Origin: CBDBKL01 sp965116215
GTDB taxonomy: Bacteria > Bdellovibrionota > Bdellovibrionia > Bdellovibrionales > JAKFYE01
Assembly (NCBI GenBank): GCA_965116215.1
Contig: OZ220494.1
Location: 1,364,001-1,428,000 of the forward strand
Length of the DNA: 64,000 nt
Direction of reading: 5' to 3'
This document shows positions 17,495-26,905 of this stretch, piece by piece. Position numbers and translations under genes: made by a program. Each line of letters starts with the position of its first letter. Position 1 is the stretch's first letter. The notes under the pieces were generated by a model. It worked only from the letters and a program-made list of their open reading frames with translations. It was not told the DNA's origin and made no database searches.

Positions 17495-19591
17495 CTAGTG
17501 AGCATCAACAGACGAAATACCTGTGGTCACAACACTCAAGTGTCCTGAGTCTGCATAAAAAATCTTAGATAAAACGCCAGCATCTGAATTCGTGTCAATC
17601 ATAAGGCCGCCTAAACCCGGATTGACGTTAAAGAGTAAAAACCCATACTTTTGCTTTTTTGTATCTCCACCTAATATGGGTTGCCCAGCCTTATCAAAAT
17701 ACACAAGCTGAGAATAGGGACTGGGATGATTCAATAAAACATCATATTCTCTGTGATTCATAAAGCCCAAAATATGTCCAACAGAGGGAATATAATTCAC
17801 TTTCATTTTGGCTTTAATACTATTGATCCAATTTCTGCTAGCAAGAGGCATTCGAATAGAGCCATCTTTTCTATCGACAATAATACGAGTGGGGTAATGT
17901 TCGTCTGACCCCAAGCTCTCTAAAAACAATAATCTATGACCTCTGTTGAATTTTAATTTCAAAGAACCACCATCAGCTAAATAAACTCTATCACTTCCTG
18001 AATATAAAACATCTGTTTGAGCCGGCTCTCCCGTTAAGGCATCATAGACATAAATGAACTCAGATTTTAAAGAATCAACTTTCACATCCGACCGAGTCAC
18101 TGAGTGAGGCTCCACCGCCACGACCTCTGTTAAAAAATCCTCTCCGGAATAACTCATACGTAGGGCATGAACCCCTGGGGGCACTTTTAAATATGCAAAA
18201 AGTCCATTTGCTGTTGTTTGTTTTAATAATTTATCTGGCAAATAGAGATCATTAAAATAAATCGGTCCGATAGCATCATTAATGGCCAAATCAACCTTTG
18301 CCCCCTTCATCGCATGTCCTTTAACTAACACCTTTCCCCAAATCACTCCTTCAAACTCTGGCTCTGGCGTCTCATTCACCAACCCATAAAGACTTTCTAT
18401 CATACGGTGAGGAAACATATGCACCAAGATCTCTGAAAGGGAGTCCGTCATCACCAAACTCTTCCAGTGATCTCTTGCCTCGACGCTCAAGATATACTGA
18501 GATCCTCGTAAAAGAATATCTTCTCTCTTAAAATATCCCCTTTCATCAATATCTAAATCAATATCAAGAGGGTAAACAGAGGCTTTATCCGCCTGAACAG
18601 GTATATAGTACTTATTATAGGAATAGGCCGACACAATACGCCCTGCAATTCTAGATAACAGCGGAGTCATGCTCACTGTCAGAGGTTCCTCTATCTTCCC
18701 GATAGACAAGAGGGGGGTGCGAGATTCGCCCAAGAGTTCTCCACTCGAGTTTCTGAGTTCCGCCACTAGGTCACCTTCTTTCATGAAATCAACTGGAATT
18801 CTAAACTCCCCTGTCTCCATTGACGTTTGAGCCACAGCTTGTTTTTCTCCTTGAACTTCATGAAAAATCTCTAAGTGCTCCTGTCCTGTATAGACAAGAC
18901 CTCCTTTTAAAACCACTTGCCCTGTTAACAAAGCCCGATTCCCTGTCCTCTTTGTTTGAGAGATGGGTTTCTCTTTTTCTAAATCCACCACAACATTATT
19001 TCTCACTGCCAAACGTTTTACAGAACGAGGCCCTTTCACATGTTGCTGAGGGCGATGTACAATGGGGGAGGAGGCTAAAAGTGTTGATAGACGAGTCGGC
19101 ATAGGATAAATGGCATATTGTTTCTTTAATGCCTGTTGTAGTTTTTCTGAAAACGTCCTCGTCTGTTTCTCATCCCTACCTTTTATAACAAGGACACCAT
19201 TATCTAAGACCCTTTTGTGGGGGTTTTGGAGTGCGCCACCTAAAAAGGTTTTTCCCTCTCCCGTGGGGGACCTTTTATCGCCTCGCTCAAGCAATTCTTC
19301 TTCAGAAAAACGTAAAAATTCTCTATTCAATTCCATAATTGTTGAGGGCTTTAATTCTTGTCCGGACTTAAGGTTGAGCTTTTCATTTATTGGAACCGGC
19401 TCTTCAACAATGGGTAGGAGCTGATCGATAGCTAAGGCCATAGCTGGAGAATTAAGAGAAACCTTGAGTTGTGAATCTATAACCCTAAAGTCCACAGGGA
19501 TGAGATCTTTGGGGACAAACAGTCCACCCAGCACAATAAATACTAGAGCACACATAACTCTGTGTTTGCTGAACCACAAGAAACTCTTCAC
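17495..19591 (-). CDS. Large exported hypothetical protein with carboxypeptidase-regulatory-like domains
   Basis: The 698-residue protein starts MKSFLWFSKHRVMCALVFIV, a single N-terminal signal or anchor helix, so it is probably periplasmic or outer-envelope. The centre has repeated beta-sandwich patterns of the regulatory-like type (GQVVLKGGLVYTGQEHLEIF; VIWGKVLVKGHAMKGAKVDL followed by FAYLKVPPGVHALRMSYSG). I do not recognise a catalytic motif. It follows the tal/lipoprotein pair on the same strand with a 16-base gap from the lipoprotein, so the three may be one transcript. Function unknown. Confidence 0.75.
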   Translation of the reverse strand: MKSFLWFSKHRVMCALVFIVLGGLFVPKDLIPVDFRVIDSQLKVSLNSPAMALAIDQLLPIVEEPVPINEKLNLKSGQELKPSTIMELNREFLRFSEEELLERGDKRSPTGEGKTFLGGALQNPHKRVLDNGVLVIKGRDEKQTRTFSEKLQQALKKQYAIYPMPTRLSTLLASSPIVHRPQQHVKGPRSVKRLAVRNNVVVDLEKEKPISQTKRTGNRALLTGQVVLKGGLVYTGQEHLEIFHEVQGEKQAVAQTSMETGEFRIPVDFMKEGDLVAELRNSSGELLGESRTPLLSIGKIEEPLTVSMTPLLSRIAGRIVSAYSYNKYYIPVQADKASVYPLDIDLDIDERGYFKREDILLRGSQYILSVEARDHWKSLVMTDSLSEILVHMFPHRMIESLYGLVNETPEPEFEGVIWGKVLVKGHAMKGAKVDLAINDAIGPIYFNDLYLPDKLLKQTTANGLFAYLKVPPGVHALRMSYSGEDFLTEVVAVEPHSVTRSDVKVDSLKSEFIYVYDALTGEPAQTDVLYSGSDRVYLADGGSLKLKFNRGHRLLFLESLGSDEHYPTRIIVDRKDGSIRMPLASRNWINSIKAKMKVNYIPSVGHILGFMNHREYDVLLNHPSPYSQLVYFDKAGQPILGGDTKKQKYGFLLFNVNPGLGGLMIDTNSDAGVLSKIFYADSGHLSVVTTGISSVDAH

Positions 19592-19607
19592 AACAGGTCA
19601 ATTTTAA

Positions 19608-20165
19608 TTAGAAGGTTCGAAAATCGTCAATGATGTTCTTTGTTCTATGATGTTTTGCAAGTATAGATTTTATTTTCCTTAAAAAGTATTCTTCCAATTC
19701 GTCATCTGCTCCATACCTATCCCATTCCCCCTGATAAAGTTTATTCTTGTCCTCACTGAGATATTCATCTTTTCTTTCATCCACAAAGACCTTTATTTGC
19801 AGTGTATACGGTCGACTAGACCCAAGGACAGTGGCTACAACTTGCGCACGAAAAAGAGTTAATTCTTCTTCATCGACAACAATTTCTTCAGAGTCTATTT
19901 TTTGTTCTCGAGAGTTTTGTTCTTTGCGGTTATCCCTCTCACTGGAGTTTTTCTCACCAAAATCCAAATCTTCTGGATTAAAAAACTTCGAGTAAAAAAC
20001 TCTTTTGCTAGAGCCAACCCGTTCTAGACCTTTTGGAAAGGCGGCCACTATGGCTTTTTGAATATCAGAGAGTGGGTGCAATACCCCACCCATCTTCACC
20101 CCTCCCGAGGCACAGCCCCAAATTCCTAAAACCACCAGTCCTAATATAAAAAAATAGGCTCTCAT
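19608..20165 (-). CDS. Hypothetical lipoprotein (185 aa)
   Basis: From ATG 20165, whose ATGA overlaps the tal stop (translational coupling). MRAYFFILGLVVLGIWGC is a lipoprotein signal with lipobox GIWGC. A charged low-complexity stretch (about 70-100) is followed by TLFRAQVVATVLGSSRPYTL and a beta/alpha region ending in EYFLRKIKSILAKHH. This layout resembles short outer-membrane lipoproteins of unknown role. No family recognised. Confidence 0.75.
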   Translation of the reverse strand: MRAYFFILGLVVLGIWGCASGGVKMGGVLHPLSDIQKAIVAAFPKGLERVGSSKRVFYSKFFNPEDLDFGEKNSSERDNRKEQNSREQKIDSEEIVVDEEELTLFRAQVVATVLGSSRPYTLQIKVFVDERKDEYLSEDKNKLYQGEWDRYGADDELEEYFLRKIKSILAKHHRTKNIIDDFRTF

Positions 20166-20836
20166 GGTGTCTTTTGAGCAGATTTCCAATCTCTCTCAAA
20201 TTTTTCAATCCCTATCGCCGTCAAGGGATGTTCTGTCAGCTGCTTCATCACTTTATAAGGGAGAGTTGAAATATGTGCACCCATACGGGCGGCCTCTAAA
20301 ACATGAATAGGATGACGAATACTGGCGACAAGGATCTCTGTCTTGTAAGCATAGTTTTCATAAATCGTCACAATATCTGCAATTAAATTCATGCCCTCTG
20401 TGGATATATCATCTAACCGTCCCACAAATGGAGAAATATATGTTGCGCCAGCCTTGGCCACAAGAAGAGCTTGTAGTGGAGAAAAGACAAGGGTCACATT
20501 CGTTTTAATCCCCTCTTCAGATAACTGCTTCACGGCCTTCAAACCCTCTTCTCCCATGGGGATTTTGACAACAATATGTTGATGGATGGCGGCCAATTTT
20601 CTCCCTTCAGAGCACATAGAGTCCGCATCGCCTGCCATCACCTCTGCTGAAACAGGAGCTTTTACTACATTACAAATCGCTTTTAAAATCCCATCGCCCA
20701 ACGCAGATGATGTCTCTGTCTGTGGACCGACAGCTTTAGCAAGAAGGGATGGGTTTGTTGTGACACCATCAACTAAACCCATAGCGTTGGCCTTTTGAAT
20801 TTCATCAAGATCTGCCGAATCAATAAAAAGTTTCAT
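20162..20836 (-). CDS. tal: Small transaldolase (TalC/MipB class)
   Basis: Transaldolase moves a dihydroxyacetone unit between sugar phosphates in the non-oxidative pentose phosphate pathway. The 224-residue length is that of the short TalC-type enzyme rather than the 315-residue TalB. Motifs are MKLFIDSADLDEIQKA, DGVTTNPSLLAK, VVKIPMGEEGLKAV with the Schiff-base Lys at about 91, NVTLVFSPLQALLVAKAGA and SPFVGRLDDISTEG. It could be annotated as fructose-6-phosphate aldolase, but the bacterial short transaldolases share these motifs. It is followed, coupled, by a lipoprotein gene. Confidence 0.92.
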   Translation of the reverse strand: MKLFIDSADLDEIQKANAMGLVDGVTTNPSLLAKAVGPQTETSSALGDGILKAICNVVKAPVSAEVMAGDADSMCSEGRKLAAIHQHIVVKIPMGEEGLKAVKQLSEEGIKTNVTLVFSPLQALLVAKAGATYISPFVGRLDDISTEGMNLIADIVTIYENYAYKTEILVASIRHPIHVLEAARMGAHISTLPYKVMKQLTEHPLTAIGIEKFERDWKSAQKTP

Positions 20837-20945
20837 ACAATATATCCTTTATTATGGGCCTCACTATACCTAAGTTCTCCTGATCTGCAAATAGAGATAT
20901 TCAAAAAGTTCATGATACTTTAATAACTTCAATTTTCACACAGAA

Positions 20946-21062
20946 AGAGTCAGAAAGTTTTTCTTAAAACTTTCAAAAAAAGCTCTCTTGAAGGTGTAGT
21001 GTGCATCCATAGACAGGTCGTTTATTCTACCCTTCACTTTATTGAGACGCTAAAATTCTTAA
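20946..21062 (-). repeat. Dispersed intergenic repeat, copy C
   Basis: Fills most of the tal-dapA gap. It aligns with copy A from GAGT-AG through the AGTTTTTCT, TTTCAAAA, GAAGGTG/GAGGTG, ATCC and CGTTTATTCTA blocks. The minus strand reads KVKGRINDLSMDAHYTFKR, then AFFESFKKNFLTLSV and a stop: the longest open reading of any copy, though a TAG closes it upstream. This copy suggests that the repeats may derive from the 3' end of a gene read on the minus strand. Confidence 0.6.
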
Positions 21063-21111
21063 ACGGAGAAAAGACTTGTGTTTCACAGTTCACTAAATCT
21101 TGCGGTCACTG

Positions 21112-22002
21112 TTATAAAAATCCACTTATTGAATTGTCCTGTATCCATATTTTTAAACGAGATCTGTGCTCATCAGATAGAGGACATAGGGGGAGTCTCA
21201 TTTCATCTGAAGCAATGACTCCCATCTCATAAAGAGCGGCCTTGATGGGTATCGGATTAGTTTCAACGCCCAAATACTCAATAAGCTTCCTGTCTGTCAT
21301 AAAGCTTTTTTCAGCACCCTGTTTATCGTTTTTATCTGCCAGATCAAACCAGTGTTTCACTCTGTCTGGTACCAAGTTGGAGGCCACTGAAATGGCTCCA
21401 TCTCCACCGGCTAAAACATGTGGAATCAATGTATTATCATCACCAGATGTCACAGTGAACGACGGGGGAGTTTTTTTTATAACTTGCTTGGCATAATCTA
21501 AGTCCCCAGTGGCATCTTTAACGCCCACGATATTTTTTGCCTGACTCAATACAACAAGTGTTTCTATATCTATGGAGACAACAGAACGACCTGGAATATT
21601 ATAAAGCAAAATCGGGCAACTGACAGCTTGTGCGACTTTTAAAAAATGCTGGATCAGACCACGCTGAGGAGGTTTGTTGTAATAGGGAGTCACAACAAGC
21701 AGCCCATCGGCTCCCCACTTTTCTCCTAACCGTGACAACCTGATTGTGGATTCTGTCGAATGAGTGCCTGAGCCAAAAATAAGTGGCACCTGTCCACTCA
21801 CCTCCGCCTTAACAATTTCAAAAATAGATGCGACCTCATCAGGTAAAAGTGTTGGACTCTCAGCTGTTGTGCCGTTCACAACCAGTCCATCGATATCTCT
21901 ATCCATTTGATAGCGCACAAGCCGAACCAACGACTTTTTATCGATCTCACCGTCTTTAAAAGGTGTCACTAAGGCCGTATATATTCCCCTAAAATATTTC
22001 AT
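21112..22002 (-). CDS. dapA: 4-hydroxy-tetrahydrodipicolinate synthase
   Basis: DapA condenses pyruvate with aspartate semialdehyde at the entry to the lysine/meso-diaminopimelate branch. The 296-residue TIM-barrel protein has GTTAESPTL (the GTTGES-type substrate loop), LLYNIPGRS with the catalytic Tyr, and GVKDATGDL with the Schiff-base Lys. Its ATG overlaps the dapF stop by four bases, so dapF and dapA are coupled. Confidence 0.96.
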   Translation of the reverse strand: MKYFRGIYTALVTPFKDGEIDKKSLVRLVRYQMDRDIDGLVVNGTTAESPTLLPDEVASIFEIVKAEVSGQVPLIFGSGTHSTESTIRLSRLGEKWGADGLLVVTPYYNKPPQRGLIQHFLKVAQAVSCPILLYNIPGRSVVSIDIETLVVLSQAKNIVGVKDATGDLDYAKQVIKKTPPSFTVTSGDDNTLIPHVLAGGDGAISVASNLVPDRVKHWFDLADKNDKQGAEKSFMTDRKLIEYLGVETNPIPIKAALYEMGVIASDEMRLPLCPLSDEHRSRLKIWIQDNSISGFL

Positions 22003-22949
22003 AAAAATTCTCCTGAAAAAACATGAGAGGCTGGCCCCTGTAATGCGACTTTTTTATCCTGTTCAAATAAAACACTTAGACATCCCCCACGGGTTCTCAC
22101 TTGAATAGACTGATGTTGTCCTCCCATTTGTTTTCTATAACAAGAAGCAGCGGCAAGAGCACCTGTACCACAAGCTAGAGTGAGATCCTCAACTCCCCGT
22201 TCATATGTCACAGCATCAATACACTTTGTAAAAGGAGCAGATGTTTTCTCTGTTTCTTGCTCTGCCCTCTCAATATCATACGGACTCACTTTCTGTTTTT
22301 CGGGGACTTCAGTTTTTTCTGTGAGCCCATCTTGTTCTGGATTTCCCTGTCCGCTTGGACAAAAAAACGTCACATTCACCCCATGGGGTTGAAACTCCAC
22401 ATGATAGCGATAGGACTTTCCTATATCCTTAAGAGGACCTTGAGGTTTTAGTTTTTTTTGTAAGACAAAGTGAGGAACACCAGCCTCCCAGAGTTCTCCA
22501 TCTTCTACCTTCTTTACAAAATGAGGACTTTTTAATTTGATAATAGGAAGATTTTGTTGAGAGTACTGACCCTCAATAACTCCACTTTGTGTTTGAAAAA
22601 AAATTTTTATATCCGAATGGTCCCCAGACAGTGGGTTCACACTTGGATCTGTTAATTTCCCCTGAAACATTGGGCTTGTCCCATAAAATTGAACAGCACA
22701 TCTGGCCGCATTGCCACACATCTCAGCACTTGATCCATCGGCATTATAAAAGTCCCATTCAAAATCATATTTTTCTGACTCTTCCATAAATACAACACCA
22801 TCTGCGCCCACACCAAAATGCCTGTCACATATCTTTTGAACAAAATGCTTTCTGTTTTTAATAGAAAAGGATTCTTCTTTATCAAAAAATAAAAAGTCAT
22901 TTCCCGTGCCCACATATTTTGAAAATCTATAGCCCTTGTTCATCAACAT
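21999..22949 (-). CDS. dapF: Diaminopimelate epimerase
   Basis: DapF interconverts LL- and meso-diaminopimelate, the last step before peptidoglycan and lysine. I choose ATG 22949 (AAGGAA upstream), giving 316 residues starting MLMNKGYRFSKYVGTGNDF; the open frame further upstream belongs to the preceding small lipoprotein region. The two catalytic cysteines are in EMCGNAARC and LACGTGALAAA. It is longer than E. coli DapF (274) because of a charged insert at about residues 197-235 (GLTEKTEVPEKQKVSPYD). Confidence 0.94.
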   Translation of the reverse strand: MLMNKGYRFSKYVGTGNDFLFFDKEESFSIKNRKHFVQKICDRHFGVGADGVVFMEESEKYDFEWDFYNADGSSAEMCGNAARCAVQFYGTSPMFQGKLTDPSVNPLSGDHSDIKIFFQTQSGVIEGQYSQQNLPIIKLKSPHFVKKVEDGELWEAGVPHFVLQKKLKPQGPLKDIGKSYRYHVEFQPHGVNVTFFCPSGQGNPEQDGLTEKTEVPEKQKVSPYDIERAEQETEKTSAPFTKCIDAVTYERGVEDLTLACGTGALAAASCYRKQMGGQHQSIQVRTRGGCLSVLFEQDKKVALQGPASHVFSGEFL

Positions 22950-22992
22950 CGGTTCCTTTTTAAATCCTCTGGCTAGGTAGAACAGTTGGTTC

Positions 22993-23115
22993 TCACTGTT
23001 TTTCCCTTTCTGTGAATGAAGAGTTCTCCTCTGGGGGGATAGGGTCACCTCTCACGCCACAACCTTTCACATAGAGTAAAGTCACTAAAAAAATCCATAT
23101 ATATTTTTTTCGCAT
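22993..23115 (-). CDS. Very small lipoprotein upstream of dapF (LptM/YifL-like)
   Basis: A 40-residue ORF, from ATG 23115 with GAGGGA five bases upstream, to TGA at 22993. It is MRKKYIWIFLVTLLYVKGC followed by GVRGDPIPPEENSS: a lipoprotein signal (lipobox VKGC) and a short tail with CG-x-x-G and prolines. E. coli LptM (YifL), which assists LptD maturation, is a similarly tiny lipoprotein with CGLKGP after the lipobox and is encoded next to dapF. Position, size and the CGxxG start agree. The role in LPS transport is inferred from the family. Confidence 0.7.
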   Translation of the reverse strand: MRKKYIWIFLVTLLYVKGCGVRGDPIPPEENSSFTEREKQ

Positions 23116-23149
23116 TTATTCCCTCTCTTGTTTTCTTAAGAAAGACCAT

Positions 23150-23962
23150 TTAATTCTCTATTTTTTCCATCTTTTCCTCTGAACGCCTCTTCTGGCTGAG
23201 GGCGGCTATTTTAGCTTCTATATTCTGTCTCTCCTTGCAAAGAAGAGGAAAAACTTTCTTGTCCTGTTCATTGAGAGGTTGATGACAGAGCTGCACATAC
23301 TTTTGATAATGTTCCACCTGAATAGAGCTTTCCGGCAAAGCCATATCCCCAATAAGACGATAGACTTCGGGAAAGTGACTTCTCATTTTTTTTAAAAAAA
23401 ACAATTTCTTTAGTCTATTGTCCTCTTCCATCAATCCATACTGAGCCTTGGCAAATAGAGCCCAAAAGTTCTCTTTATTTTTTATTTTCTCCTTCAGACA
23501 CCCTCTAGAAATATAGTGTTGAGACAGGGATAAGTTATTCTGAGGCACAAATTTTAAAACCTGCTCGGCAGAGGCTTTGGCCTTTTCACATTGTCCCAAA
23601 CTGATCTGTACCTCAGTGATAAGCTGCCTTATTGTCTGATTGAGCGGCTCTATCTCTGCTGCTCTATTGAGCTGCTCAAGAGCCTTTTTGGGTGATTTAG
23701 ACATAAGACTTTTCCCATATTCCAATAGGCGTTGAGTGTCGTCATTGAAAATGACTGTGAGCACATAGTTTTTCAAGGAGAGATATTTTTGTTTTTTATG
23801 ACGAGAATGGACTGTCTGTAGATTTTCTTCTATGAGTTTCAAAGCCGACTGACGCTCTCCTTGTATTAAAAGGGCTGAAATTTTCTCCCTATCAGCCATA
23901 GCAGGGCTTATGTAAAAAGAGAGGATAAAAACAACAAAAAGACAACTTTTCATGGGTTTCAT
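23150..23962 (-). CDS. Periplasmic TPR-like protein
   Basis: About 270 residues from ATG 23962; the frame extends further upstream but then lacks a proper signal peptide. MKPMKSCLFVVFILSFYISP then AMA-D is a typical cleavable signal. The mature part is all helical, with TPR-like pairs (ALLIQGERQSALKLIEENL, KKALEQLNRAAEIEPLNQTI, GQCEKAKASAEQVLKFVPQN). TPR proteins act as binding scaffolds; the partner is not evident. It sits between lptM-like/dapF and ftsK on the same strand. Confidence 0.75.
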   Translation of the reverse strand: MKPMKSCLFVVFILSFYISPAMADREKISALLIQGERQSALKLIEENLQTVHSRHKKQKYLSLKNYVLTVIFNDDTQRLLEYGKSLMSKSPKKALEQLNRAAEIEPLNQTIRQLITEVQISLGQCEKAKASAEQVLKFVPQNNLSLSQHYISRGCLKEKIKNKENFWALFAKAQYGLMEEDNRLKKLFFLKKMRSHFPEVYRLIGDMALPESSIQVEHYQKYVQLCHQPLNEQDKKVFPLLCKERQNIEAKIAALSQKRRSEEKMEKIEN

Positions 23963-24164
23963 ATATACCAATCTATTGAAAAATAAAAGTGCGTTTAGCA
24001 AAAAGCTCTCAAGTTTTCTTTTCACAACCATTTGTTACACATTTCATTCAGCAGCCATTTTTATAAAATCATTTATCAACAGCTATGTGATCACTTTCAT
24101 TCTTCAATCACAACCTATAAAGTGTTGATTCTTTAAATGTCATAAGGAAAATGGGAGATGTGAA

Positions 24165-26447
24165 TCAAGGTGAGCCGTTCACAAGAACTTGTCGGGGTTT
24201 TGAACCTTTTGCTGGCCCAACAACACCCTTGTCTTCAAAAATCTCAATCATTCTGGCGGCTCTTGGGTAGCCTAAACGAAACCTTCTTTGTAACATAGAT
24301 GCACTGACCTCTTTTTGAGAGGCCACAAATTGAAATATCTCATCATATCTCTTATCCAAAACATCAGAAGTACCGAGAGTGGCCCCCATAAAACTATCCA
24401 TATTCTCTCCAGATCGAAGCAGCATTTGTTCTGCTAGACGATCATATTCAGGTGCAGCTTGCTCAGACCAAAAAGTCGTCAACTGATGAAGTTCATTTTC
24501 CGGCATCCATGCCCCATGGTGTCTGATCGGTTTAGAAACACCGGGTGCTAAAAATAACATATCTCCTCTGGCCAACAGTCGTTCTGCTCCTGACTCGTCT
24601 AGAATAATGCGAGAGTCTGTTTTACTGGCGACTTTAAAACTAATGCGTCCAGGAATATTGGTTTTAATAAGACCTGTGACAACATTGCGACGTGGACTTT
24701 GCATAGCTAGTATGAGGTGAATACCACAGGCCCGAGCCATCTGAGCCAGACGCACAACGGTTTGTTCAACATTTAATTTATCAACGGCCATCAGGTCACC
24801 AAATTCTTCGACCACAATGACAATATAGGGTAACTCCTCAAAGTAATAGGAGGAGGGGGCAGAAGTTCCTCCCCCTAGCTCTTCATTAAAACGTTCACAA
24901 TCGGCCTTTTCATTTTTTGTTAACTGTGAAACTCTGAGGTTGAATTCATCCACATTGCGACACCCAAACTTGGACATAGATCGATAACGCTTTTCCATCT
25001 CACTGATGGCCCATTTTAATCCAACAACAGCTTTTTTAATTTCCCGAATGGGCGGCATGAGTAAGTGGGGGACATTATGAAAAGCTGTCAAGTCCACCTG
25101 CTTAGGATCAATCAGAATCAATCGTAAAGTCTTAGGGGAATGCCTAAACACGAGCCCGGCCAGTAGAGATATCACAAAAACACTTTTTCCAGACCCTGTG
25201 GTCCCCGCCACTAACAGATGGGGAATGGATCTGAGGTCAACGACATGGGGTTGACCATTGACTTTTTTACCGATAGCAAGGGGCAGACGGATTTTTTCTT
25301 CCCAAAATGGAGAGCTGTCTAAGATATCTCTGAGATAAACCGTTTCTCGCTTTGGATTAGCTGTCTCAATACCGACCACATCCCTTCCGGGCAGTGGAGC
25401 GATAATACGTACGGACTCACTCTTTAGGGCCAGAGAGAGATCATCGGCCAACTCCGTAATTTTACTAATTTTGACATCTGCATTGGGTTTGAATTCATAG
25501 AGTGTGACAGCCGGACCAGGTTTGACAGCGACCACTTTGCCGTGAACATTAAATTGGGCCAGTTTATTTTGAAGCACATCTGTATTTTTATATAAAGTTT
25601 TATCATCCCATTTTATTTTATGATGCACATGGTTTTTAAAGTGAGAGAGGCTAGGAAGTGTCCAGTTTTCTATTCTACTCTTTGCTTTACCCTTTCTCAC
25701 CTGATTGGTTTTAGTGTTTTCCATATGACGTTTTCTATTTTCCGTCAGAGGAAAACGAATGGATAATTTTTCTTCAGAAGAAGATGGGAACTGTTTTTTC
25801 TCTGTTGGAAGAACCACCGTATGATTCAATGCTCTCAAGGTTTTTTGTCTCTTTATCTCTGTGATTTTGCTCAGACACCATTGATAGAGTAAGGGAAGGG
25901 TGCGCCTTAAAAAGGGCAGGGGCATTGCTGTCAGTTCCGTTATAGATCGGCCCGAGTAAAAAACAATAAAAACCAATGTGACACTCCAAAGGAGTATCGC
26001 CAGACCTGCAAAGTGAAAAATAGGAATGAGGGCTTCGGTCATGGCAAATCCCACCAGGCCGCCCGGTTTAATTGTCCCATTAAAGAGAACTTGCTTTGAA
26101 AAATGAAGGCCCAATAAACCAGAAGACGTTATCAACGAGATCCAAAGAAAAAGAAAGCTGACCTTGGAGGGCCAGACCGTATGATCTTGAAAAGAACGAT
26201 AGGACTTTATAAAAAGAGCAGCTATGATAATCCAAGTGGACATCCCAAAAGTCTGATAAAATATATCCGATAAATAACTTCCAAAATAACCTGTCCAATT
26301 CAATGGGGGCTGTCCTGTGGTGACATTATTGAGACTGGGGTCTGTGGGGTGAAAACTCCATAGGGAAATAAGGCTGACCACTCCCGTCATGCCCCAAAGG
26401 ATTCCGGCGATTTCACTTCGCCTTTTGGCATAAGAATATCGTCTCAT
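24165..26447 (-). CDS. ftsK: DNA translocase FtsK
   Basis: FtsK pumps chromosomal DNA through the closing septum and helps resolve dimers at dif. The 760-residue protein has an N-terminal membrane domain of about four helices (residues 15-165, FWSVTLVFIVFYSG-like segments), a short linker, and the motor: Walker A LVAGTTGSGKSVFVISLL, Walker B IVIVVEEFGDLMA, and NVVTGLIKTNIPGRISFKV. The C-terminal gamma winged helix (FVASQKEVSASMLQRRFRLG) reads the KOPS motif. It is the short SpoIIIE-like form without the long E. coli linker. Confidence 0.96.
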   Translation of the reverse strand: MRRYSYAKRRSEIAGILWGMTGVVSLISLWSFHPTDPSLNNVTTGQPPLNWTGYFGSYLSDIFYQTFGMSTWIIIAALFIKSYRSFQDHTVWPSKVSFLFLWISLITSSGLLGLHFSKQVLFNGTIKPGGLVGFAMTEALIPIFHFAGLAILLWSVTLVFIVFYSGRSITELTAMPLPFLRRTLPLLYQWCLSKITEIKRQKTLRALNHTVVLPTEKKQFPSSSEEKLSIRFPLTENRKRHMENTKTNQVRKGKAKSRIENWTLPSLSHFKNHVHHKIKWDDKTLYKNTDVLQNKLAQFNVHGKVVAVKPGPAVTLYEFKPNADVKISKITELADDLSLALKSESVRIIAPLPGRDVVGIETANPKRETVYLRDILDSSPFWEEKIRLPLAIGKKVNGQPHVVDLRSIPHLLVAGTTGSGKSVFVISLLAGLVFRHSPKTLRLILIDPKQVDLTAFHNVPHLLMPPIREIKKAVVGLKWAISEMEKRYRSMSKFGCRNVDEFNLRVSQLTKNEKADCERFNEELGGGTSAPSSYYFEELPYIVIVVEEFGDLMAVDKLNVEQTVVRLAQMARACGIHLILAMQSPRRNVVTGLIKTNIPGRISFKVASKTDSRIILDESGAERLLARGDMLFLAPGVSKPIRHHGAWMPENELHQLTTFWSEQAAPEYDRLAEQMLLRSGENMDSFMGATLGTSDVLDKRYDEIFQFVASQKEVSASMLQRRFRLGYPRAARMIEIFEDKGVVGPAKGSKPRQVLVNGSP

Positions 26448-26580
26448 ATAAAAAGTTTATCTTAAAAAAATACACTCTGCGAGGAATCTGGTCCGTGAAC
26501 GTTATAAACTTGTTTATGGTGCAGTTGACCTTAGGTCTAATCTCATTTTTTGGTACCGGTAAAATAATATAACCCTCTTG

Positions 26581-26805
26581 ACCTTCTTAGAAAATAATAA
26601 AAAGAAAAACATAAGTGGCAGATAGATAGACAACATAGTTGGTCTCTATAGTTTTAAGGCTCACTCGAATATGATTTAACCAAATTCCCCAATAGGGAAT
26701 AGTCAAACAACATATAAAAGAATAATAGAAATAAAGAGACGAGAGACCAGATACCGCACCGAAAGGATTTTGAAACACAAGCCTCCCGAGGCCAAGCCTA
26801 AGATA
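26581..26805 (-). pseudogene. Degraded inverted copy of part of the spermidine-synthase-like gene
   Basis: On the minus strand this fragment reads LTIPYWGIWLNHIRVSLK then TIETNYVVYLSATYVF, almost identical to residues about 296-334 of the 945-residue plus-strand protein. The nucleotide match extends upstream through the GLALGSL-coding region, but with a short deletion that shifts the frame near the FYYS stretch. It corresponds to about 29195-29420, so it is an inverted partial duplication roughly 2.4 kb from its source. The open frame at 26587-26868 is a by-product and not a gene. The rest of 26448-26905 shows nothing else. Confidence 0.8.
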
Positions 26806-26905
26806 AAATGATATAGATTGAAAAGTGTTTACAGTACTAAGATCGTGTTTGGTATAAAAGAGCCGCACTCTTTGGGTTAGAATTTATTTTTGAGTCGATA
26901 AAAAC

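Noticed and set aside
26587..26868. 93-codon minus-strand frame as a separate membrane protein
   Set aside because: Its only protein-like part is a copy of the nearby larger gene, with a frameshift; it is a pseudogene fragment.
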